This document shows positions 1-6,104 of a stretch of 6,104 nucleotides of DNA, piece after piece. Position 1 is the stretch's first letter. Each line of letters opens with the position of its first letter. The translations under genes and the position numbers were made by a program. Source of the stretch: Acetobacteraceae bacterium (GTDB lineage Bacteria; Pseudomonadota; Alphaproteobacteria; Acetobacterales; Acetobacteraceae); assembly GCA_019237355.1 (NCBI GenBank), contig JAFAHH010000980.1:1-6104 (forward strand), in the 5' to 3' direction. Under the pieces are notes generated by a model that ran no database searches, had not been told where the DNA came from, and was given only the letters and a program-made list of their open reading frames with translations.

Positions 1-1
1 C

Positions 2-445
2 GGCGACCGCGGCGCAAGCCGTGCCGATGTGATCTTGCCGGGCGCGGCGTACACGGAAAAGCATGGCACGTATGTGAATACGGAAGGCCGGGTGCAGCGC
101 GCCGAGTTCGCGATCTACCCGCCCGGCGAAGCGCGCGAAGACTGGCGCATAATCCGTGCTTTCAGCGAAATTGCGGGTCATCGCCTTGCTTATGACGACC
201 TCGACGCCGTGCGACGGCGGCTTTGCGAGGTCAATCCCGTCTTCGACCGGGTCGATTACCTGCCGCGCTTCGGTTGTTCGGATCGGGCTGGGCCCAGCGG
301 CGACCCGGCCGCGATCTCTGAGGCGGCTTTTGAGCCGGTCATCAAGAATTACTATCAAACCGATCCGATCAGCCGGGCGAGCCCCACGATGGCGGCCTGC
401 ACGGCAAGCTTTGCGCGGGTTCGGGCCCTGGAGGCAGCGGAGTAG
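2..445 (+). CDS. nuoG: NADH-quinone oxidoreductase subunit G (NuoG), C-terminal part
   Basis: This is the last 147 codons of NuoG, the largest peripheral-arm subunit of complex I. Its N-terminal part, upstream of the window, normally carries the iron-sulfur clusters that relay electrons from NADH towards NuoI. The frame is open from base 2, so the GTG at 29 is an internal valine and not a start. Residues read GDRGASRADVILPGAAYTEK and then TYVNTEGRVQ, the typical end of the degenerate molybdopterin-oxidoreductase-like domain. After a linker with NPVFDRVDYLPR comes the short family C-terminal segment (NYYQTDPISRAS, then TMAAC). The TAG stop at 443-445 directly abuts the nuoH ATG. No cluster-binding cysteines are expected in this part, and none of the usual motifs is seen. 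The identification is firm; total length cannot be judged. Confidence 0.95.
   Translation, partial: GDRGASRADVILPGAAYTEKHGTYVNTEGRVQRAEFAIYPPGEAREDWRIIRAFSEIAGHRLAYDDLDAVRRRLCEVNPVFDRVDYLPRFGCSDRAGPSGDPAAISEAAFEPVIKNYYQTDPISRASPTMAACTASFARVRALEAAE
430..434 (+). promoter_or_regulatory. Ribosome binding site of nuoH
   Basis: GGAGG within the last codons of nuoG, 11 bases before ATG 446. It is the strongest Shine-Dalgarno match in the window, though its spacing is a little long. A second GGAG (439-442) is too close to the ATG to serve. Confidence 0.6.
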
Positions 446-1462
446 ATGAGCGGATTCCTCGCAACGCCCGTTGGGCAGCTCGCGCTTGTCGTCGGTGAGG
501 CGCTTGCCTTGCTCGTGCCTTTGCTGATCATCGTGGCGTTTCTTACCTATGCCGAGCGCAAGATTCTAGCGGCGATTCAGCTTCGCAAGGGACCGAACGT
601 GGTCGGCCCGTTTGGCCTGATGCAGCCTTTTGCCGATGCGCTTAAGATGATGATGAAGGAGACGATCATACCCTCCGGGGCGAACCCGCTGCTGTTTCTG
701 TTCGCGCCGATGCTTACGTTTGTTTTGGCGATGATGGCCTGGGCGGTAATACCGGTAAATGAGGGCTGGGCGATCGCCAACATCAATGTCGGTATTTTAT
801 ATCTGTTCGCGATCAGCTCGCTTGGGGTTTACGGTGTCATGATCGCGGGCTGGGCGAGCAACTCGGAATATGCATTTCTCGGCGCGCTGCGCAGCGCCGC
901 GCAGATGGTGAGCTACGAGGTTTCGCTCGGCTTTGTGATCGTGACGGTGCTGCTCTGCGCCGGCAGCCTAAACCTGAGCGATATCGTGCTGGCACAGCGG
1001 AACATCTGGTTCGCGATCCCGCTTTTTCCGATGTTCGTCGTGTTCATCATTTCGATGCTCGCCGAAACCAATCGGTCGCCCTTTGACCTCCCGGAGGGAG
1101 AGAGCGAGATCGTCGCCGGCTTTTTTGTGGAATATAGCTCGCTCGCCTTTGGCCTGTTCTTCCTCGGTGAATATGCGAACATGGTGCTGATGAGCGGGAT
1201 GGCGACGATCCTGTTCCTAGGCGGCTGGATGGGGCCGTTTGGGTTGTGGCCGGCATTGGGGCCAATCTGGTTCCTGCTGAAAGTGTGCTTTTTTCTGTTC
1301 ATCTTCGTTTGGGTTCGCGGCACCCTCCCCCGCTATCGCTACGATCAGCTCATGCGGCTTGGCTGGAAAGTGTTCCTGCCGCTCTCCTTGGCCTGGCTGG
1401 TGATCACGGCTGGCGTCCTGGTAGGCGCAGGCTGGTTGCCGAAGCTGCCGGCGCCGGTTTGA
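446..1462 (+). CDS. nuoH: NADH-quinone oxidoreductase subunit H (NuoH)
   Basis: NuoH (ND1) is the membrane subunit that docks the peripheral arm and forms much of the quinone chamber and the entry of the proton path. It is 338 residues, normal for alphaproteobacteria, with about eight hydrophobic helices. Family signatures are YAERKILAA (35-43), RKGPNVVGPFGLMQPFADALK (47-67), GWASNSEYAFLGALRSAAQM (135-154), and the acidic loop ETNRSPFDLPEGESEIVAGF (207-226). Glu217, Glu219, Glu221 and Glu229 supply the expected quinone-side carboxylates. The end carries LPRYRYDQLMRLGWK (304-318), also typical. The start is supported by GGAGG at 430-434, 11 bases before the ATG, and by zero spacing from the nuoG stop, which suggests translational coupling. 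No key residue appears missing. Confidence 0.98.
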   Translation: MSGFLATPVGQLALVVGEALALLVPLLIIVAFLTYAERKILAAIQLRKGPNVVGPFGLMQPFADALKMMMKETIIPSGANPLLFLFAPMLTFVLAMMAWAVIPVNEGWAIANINVGILYLFAISSLGVYGVMIAGWASNSEYAFLGALRSAAQMVSYEVSLGFVIVTVLLCAGSLNLSDIVLAQRNIWFAIPLFPMFVVFIISMLAETNRSPFDLPEGESEIVAGFFVEYSSLAFGLFFLGEYANMVLMSGMATILFLGGWMGPFGLWPALGPIWFLLKVCFFLFIFVWVRGTLPRYRYDQLMRLGWKVFLPLSLAWLVITAGVLVGAGWLPKLPAPV

Positions 1463-1491
1463 TGGGCCGGCGGTCTTGAAAGGTTCCTGAA

Positions 1492-1980
1492 ATGGCGTTC
1501 CTCGACCGAACCGCGCGACAGTTCCTGTTGCTGGAAATCGCTCAAGGCATGTGGCTGACCTTGCGCTATTTCTTCTCGCGCAAGGCGACGCTCAATTATC
1601 CCTATGAGAAGAACCCGCTCAGCCCGCGATTCCGGGGCGAGCACGCCCTGCGCCGTTATCCGAATGGGGAGGAACGGTGCATCGCCTGCAAGCTTTGCGA
1701 GGCGATCTGCCCCTCGCAGTGCATCGTGATCGAGGCGGAGCCGCGGGCCGATGGCTCCCGCCGTACTACGCGCTACGATATCGATATGACCAAGTGCATC
1801 TATTGCGGCCTTTGTGAGGAGGCCTGCCCGGTGGATGCCATCGTCGAAGGCCCGAATTTCGAGTTCTCCGTCGAGACGCGGGAAGAGCTTATGTACGACA
1901 AGGCTCGCCTGCTTGCGAATGGTGATCGGTGGGAGGCCGAGCTTGCCCGCCGGCTCGAACTCGACGCACCCTACCGGTGA
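1492..1980 (+). CDS. nuoI: NADH-quinone oxidoreductase subunit I (NuoI), 2x[4Fe-4S] ferredoxin-like
   Basis: NuoI (TYKY/NDUFS8 family) carries clusters N6a and N6b, which pass electrons towards the last cluster, N2, next to quinone. It is 162 residues, the usual alphaproteobacterial length. An amphipathic N-terminal segment (about 10-30) contacts the membrane arm. Two CxxCxxCxxxCP motifs follow: Cys63, 66, 69, 73 and Cys102, 105, 108, 112, with the last cysteine of each motif expected to ligate the other cluster, as in 2[4Fe-4S] ferredoxins. RYPNGEERCIACKLCEAICP and RRTTRYDIDMTKCIYCGLC are close to mitochondrial homologues, and the end, LELDAPYR, is typical. A ninth cysteine, Cys77, is not a predicted ligand. 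GAAAGG-type sequence (GAAAGG at 1478-1483) lies 8 bases before the ATG. The 29-base gap after nuoH is the longest in the window. Confidence 0.98.
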   Translation: MAFLDRTARQFLLLEIAQGMWLTLRYFFSRKATLNYPYEKNPLSPRFRGEHALRRYPNGEERCIACKLCEAICPSQCIVIEAEPRADGSRRTTRYDIDMTKCIYCGLCEEACPVDAIVEGPNFEFSVETREELMYDKARLLANGDRWEAELARRLELDAPYR

Positions 1981-1981
1981 G
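1976..1981 (+). promoter_or_regulatory. Ribosome binding site of nuoJ overlapping the nuoI stop
   Basis: GGTGAG lies six bases before ATG 1988 and contains the nuoI TGA stop (1978-1980). It decides the nuoJ start against in-frame codons further upstream. The match to the Shine-Dalgarno consensus is partial, so the function is inferred from position and from the homology of the resulting N-terminus. Confidence 0.6.
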
Positions 1982-1987
1982 CCGCTC

Positions 1988-2686
1988 ATGATCGCAGATA
2001 TTTTCTTCTACATCTTCTCCGTGGTGCTGCTGCTTTCTGCGGCGATCGTGGTGAGCGCGCGCAATCCGGTCCACTCCGTTCTGTTCCTGATCCTGGCATT
2101 CTTCAACGCCGCGGCACTGTTCCTGATAGCCGGGGCCGAGTTTCTCGCTTTCGTCCTGCTGATTGTCTATGTCGGCGCGGTGGCGGTTCTGTTCATGTTC
2201 GTCGTTATGATGCTGGATGTGAACTTCGCGGAATTGCGCAGCGGGTTTCAGCGTTACCTTCCAGTAGGCGCCACGGTCGGCGCCATTTTGCTGGCCGAAC
2301 TGCTGGGGCTCGAGGCGGGCTGGCAGATTGCGCCCGAGGCCAGCACGCTCCGCCTCTCCCCGGCGCCGAGTGGGGTACAAAATACCGTGGCACTCGGTCA
2401 ATTGATTTATACGGATTACATTTTCCTGTTTCAAGCCGCCGGCATCATCCTGCTGGTTGCCATGATCGGGGCCATCGTGCTCACGTTGCGAGACCGCAAG
2501 ACGATGCGGTACCAGGACATTCGCGTCCAAAACACCCGTCGCCCCGCCGATACATTAGCACTGGTACGGATGGGGCTTGGTTCTGGGGTGAAGCCGGAAA
2601 GCTACTACCGCCCCCATATTCCTGAGCCCGCGGGATTTGTGGAGGAGCCGCACGGGCATGGCCCGGCCGGGCCGGGGGGGCACTGA
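1988..2686 (+). CDS. nuoJ: NADH-quinone oxidoreductase subunit J (NuoJ) with long C-terminal tail
   Basis: NuoJ (ND6) is a five-helix membrane subunit linking the quinone end to the antiporter-like pumps. The frame is open further upstream, but that stretch overlaps the conserved second cluster motif of nuoI. ATG 1988 gives MIADIFFYIFSVVLLLSAA, a normal NuoJ N-terminus, and has GGTGAG six bases upstream. The product is 232 residues. ARNPVHSVLFLILAFFNAA (24-42) and the third helix GAEFLAFVLLIVYVGAVAVL (49-68) are conserved; Glu51 and the Tyr61/Gly63 region correspond to the helix known for its pi-bulge in solved complexes. The last helix is about 145-167. After it comes a 64-residue cytoplasmic tail, of which the final 29 or so (PESYYRPHIPEPAG to PHGHGPAGPGGH) look longer than usual for the family. 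It lies 7 bases after nuoI and 2 bases before nuoK. Confidence 0.97.
   Translation: MIADIFFYIFSVVLLLSAAIVVSARNPVHSVLFLILAFFNAAALFLIAGAEFLAFVLLIVYVGAVAVLFMFVVMMLDVNFAELRSGFQRYLPVGATVGAILLAELLGLEAGWQIAPEASTLRLSPAPSGVQNTVALGQLIYTDYIFLFQAAGIILLVAMIGAIVLTLRDRKTMRYQDIRVQNTRRPADTLALVRMGLGSGVKPESYYRPHIPEPAGFVEEPHGHGPAGPGGH
2660..2673. repeat. 14-bp perfect GC palindrome at the end of nuoJ
   Basis: GGCCCGGCCGGGCC equals its own reverse complement. In RNA it can fold as a five-pair GGCCC/GGGCC stem with a GGCC loop, directly before the G run that may serve as the nuoK ribosome site. It encodes part of the low-complexity Gly/Pro tail of NuoJ. No T tract follows, so it is not a classical terminator. The palindrome is directly visible; any role is speculative, as GC-rich Gly/Pro/Ala codons readily create such symmetry. 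Confidence 0.55.
2674..2680 (+). promoter_or_regulatory. G7 run, probable ribosome binding site of nuoK
   Basis: Seven consecutive G lie 8 bases before the nuoK ATG and inside the last codons of nuoJ (Gly-Gly-His-stop). No AGGAGG-like alternative lies in the usual window, so pairing of the G run with the pyrimidine-rich anti-Shine-Dalgarno is the best candidate. A homopolymer this long is also a possible slippage site for polymerases or sequencing. Confidence 0.45.
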
Positions 2687-2688
2687 TC

Positions 2689-2997
2689 ATGCATGTGGGG
2701 CTCGCGCACTACCTAACCGTCGCTGCGATATTGCTGGTGCTCGGGGTGTTCGGCATCTTCCTCAATCGCAAGAACATCATCATCATTTTCATGTCAATCG
2801 AGCTGATCTTGCTCGCGGTAAATCTTAATCTCATCGCATTTTCGGCGGCACTCTCCGATTTGGCGGGTCAGGTGTTCGCGATGTTCGTGCTGACGGTTGC
2901 TGCGGCTGAAGCGGCGATTGGGCTTGCCATCCTCGTCGTCTATTTCCGCAACCGCGGCTCGATTCAGGTCGAAGACGTAAGCCTTATGAAGGGCTGA
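2689..2997 (+). CDS. nuoK: NADH-quinone oxidoreductase subunit K (NuoK)
   Basis: NuoK (ND4L) is a small three-helix membrane subunit contributing to the central proton-transfer axis. It is 102 residues, the standard length. Helices are at about 6-24, 29-50 and 62-84. The conserved blocks GVFGIFLNRKNIIIIFMSIE (19-38) and GQVFAMFVLTVAAAEAAIGL (60-79) contain the two intramembrane glutamates, Glu38 and Glu74, matching E. coli Glu36 and Glu72. The C-terminus RNRGSIQVEDVSLMKG is characteristic of alphaproteobacterial NuoK. The start is the ATG two bases after the nuoJ stop; the only Shine-Dalgarno-like sequence is the G run at 2674-2680, 8 bases upstream. No anomalies are seen in the protein. Confidence 0.98.
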   Translation: MHVGLAHYLTVAAILLVLGVFGIFLNRKNIIIIFMSIELILLAVNLNLIAFSAALSDLAGQVFAMFVLTVAAAEAAIGLAILVVYFRNRGSIQVEDVSLMKG

Positions 2998-2998
2998 G

Positions 2999-4936
<1,938 letters not shown>

Positions 4937-4940
4937 TCCG

Positions 4941-6104
4941 ATGACCGAAGCCGGTTTTCCAATTCTCTCACTGATTACCTGGCTGCCGATTGTCGGCTGT
5001 TTCGTGATCATGTCGGTGCGCGGGGACGAAGCGACAGTTGCTTCCAACGCGCGCTGGACGGCGCTCTGGACCAGCCTTATCGTCTTCGTCCTCTCCTGCG
5101 TGCTGTGGGTCGAGTTCGACCGGAGCAACCCCGGCTTCCAGTTCGTGGAAAACGTTCCGTGGCTGCCGGAATTCGGCGTCGGCTACCGGATGGGCGTGGA
5201 CGGCATCTCGGTGCTGTTCGTCCTGCTCTCAACCTTGCTGACGCCGGTCTGCATCCTCGCGGCCTGGGAGTCGATCCGGACCCAGGTGCGGGAGTTCATG
5301 CTCGCCTTCCTCGTCATGGAGACGATGATGGTGGGGATGTTCTGTGCGCTTGATTTCGTTGTGTTTTACATGTTCTACGAGGGCGTGCTGATCCCGATGT
5401 ATTTGATCATCGGGGTCTGGGGCGGGCCGCGCCGGGTATATTCCGCGATCAAGTTCTTTCTTTATACCCTCACCGGGTCGGTGCTGATGCTGCTTGCCCT
5501 GCTTTATATGTGGCGGGTGGCGGGCACGACCGACCTTCGGGTGATGATGCACACCCAGTATCCGCCATCCGCACAGCCCTGGCTGTTCCTCGCCTTCCTG
5601 GCCTCCTTCGCGGTGAAGGTGCCGATGTGGCCGGTGCATACCTGGCTGCCGGATGCGCATGTGGAGGCGCCTACCTCTGGCTCGGTGATCCTGGCCGGGG
5701 TCCTGTTGAAAATGGGGGCGTATGGGTTTCTGCGATTCTCGCTTCCCATGCTGCCGCAAGCATCAGCATATTTCGCGCCGCTGATTTTTACCTTGTCCGT
5801 GGTGGCCGTGATTTATACCGCGCTCGTGGCGTTCGCCCAGGAGGATATGAAAAAGCTGATCGCGTATTCCTCGGTGTCACATATGGGGGTGGTTACGATC
5901 GGTATATTCACCTTCAACGTGCAGGGGATGCAAGGCGCGCTCTTCCAAATGCTTTCCCACGGCATCGTTTCAGCCGCGCTGTTCCTTGTCGTGGGCGTGA
6001 TTTACGACCGGCTCCATACGCGCGACATCGACCGGTATGGGGGGCTGGCTGACCGGATGCCGGTCTATGCCTTCACCTATATGGTTTTCACCATGGCGAA
6101 TATT
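4941..6104 (+). CDS. nuoM: NADH-quinone oxidoreductase subunit M (NuoM), 5' part, runs off window
   Basis: NuoM (ND4) is the middle antiporter-like proton pump of the membrane arm. From ATG 4941 the frame is open without interruption for 388 codons to the last base; a complete family member is roughly 500 residues, so perhaps three quarters is present. Family blocks are YRMGVDGISVLFVLLSTLLT (77-96), FLVMETMMVGMF (123-134), FYEGVLIPMYLIIGVWGGPR (145-164) with the pumping glutamate Glu147 (E. coli Glu144), FAVKVPMWPVHTWLPDAHVE (223-242) with Lys226 (E. coli Lys234), and LLKMGAYGFLRFSLPM with Lys257 (E. coli Lys265). QEDMKKLIAYSSVSHMG is also typical, and the window ends in FTMANI, just before the usual GLPGTSGF block. 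The later catalytic glutamate lies outside. GGTGA at 4932-4936, over the nuoL stop, is the likely ribosome site, 4 bases from the ATG. Confidence 0.97.
   Translation, partial: MTEAGFPILSLITWLPIVGCFVIMSVRGDEATVASNARWTALWTSLIVFVLSCVLWVEFDRSNPGFQFVENVPWLPEFGVGYRMGVDGISVLFVLLSTLLTPVCILAAWESIRTQVREFMLAFLVMETMMVGMFCALDFVVFYMFYEGVLIPMYLIIGVWGGPRRVYSAIKFFLYTLTGSVLMLLALLYMWRVAGTTDLRVMMHTQYPPSAQPWLFLAFLASFAVKVPMWPVHTWLPDAHVEAPTSGSVILAGVLLKMGAYGFLRFSLPMLPQASAYFAPLIFTLSVVAVIYTALVAFAQEDMKKLIAYSSVSHMGVVTIGIFTFNVQGMQGALFQMLSHGIVSAALFLVVGVIYDRLHTRDIDRYGGLADRMPVYAFTYMVFTMANI

Noticed and set aside
29..31. GTG at 29 as a gene start
   Set aside because: The frame is open to base 2 and the residues before it (GDRGASRAD) are conserved NuoG, so this is an internal valine codon of a gene truncated by the window edge.
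1814..1987. In-frame upstream extension of nuoJ of 58 codons
   Set aside because: The stretch overlaps the second cluster motif and C-terminus of nuoI, and its translation is Arg/Ser-rich and unlike NuoJ. ATG 1988 gives the normal N-terminus and has a ribosome site.
1345..2530. Two minus-strand open frames of just over 210 codons (1345-1989 and 1889-2530)
   Set aside because: They oppose nuoH/nuoI and nuoJ, overlap each other, have no convincing ribosome site, and have low-complexity charged translations.
5229..6052. Open frames of 176 codons (minus) and 180 codons (plus, 5510-6052) within nuoM
   Set aside because: Frame +3 from ATG 4941 encodes continuous, highly conserved NuoM across the whole stretch, so these are shadows. 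The nuoM frame has no stop before the window ends.

Overview
The window is an uninterrupted stretch of a bacterial complex I operon (nuo, proton-pumping NADH:quinone oxidoreductase). All genes are on the plus strand, in the order nuoG (3' end), nuoH, nuoI, nuoJ, nuoK, nuoL, nuoM (5' part). The proteins read like alphaproteobacterial complex I throughout, for example the mitochondrion-like NuoI with its basic region before the iron-sulfur motifs, NuoK with its RNRGSI tail, and NuoM with GVWGGPRRVY. The G+C-rich sequence and the style of NuoJ and NuoL suggest Rhodospirillales, perhaps Acetobacteraceae. That placement is an impression from memory, not a search result.

Layout: 2-445 is the C-terminal end of NuoG, the large peripheral-arm subunit. 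446-1462 is NuoH, the membrane anchor at the quinone site. 1492-1980 is NuoI, which carries the two 4Fe-4S clusters N6a and N6b. 1988-2686 is NuoJ and 2689-2997 is NuoK, small membrane subunits in the proton-transfer chain. 2999-4936 is NuoL, the distal antiporter-like pump. 4941-6104 is the first 388 codons of NuoM, which runs off the window; its stop, and presumably nuoN, lie beyond.

Electrons pass from NuoG's clusters through NuoI to quinone at the NuoH interface. The energy released drives proton transfer through the chain of charged residues in NuoH, J, K, (N), M and L, and the key Glu and Lys residues of that chain are present in the parts visible here.

The genes are very tightly packed: gaps are 0, 29, 7, 2, 1 and 4 bases. 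Shine-Dalgarno-like motifs lie inside the end of the preceding gene, so the genes are almost certainly co-transcribed and probably translationally coupled. I see no internal promoter, terminator, RNA gene, mobile element, CRISPR or accessory gene. No gene-free stretch exceeds 29 bases.

I found no previously undescribed system. The points worth a second look are small: a Gly/Pro/His-rich C-terminal tail on NuoJ, a GC palindrome plus a run of seven G at the nuoJ/nuoK junction, stop codons built into Shine-Dalgarno-like motifs, a spare cysteine in NuoI, and a likely charge reversal in NuoL.
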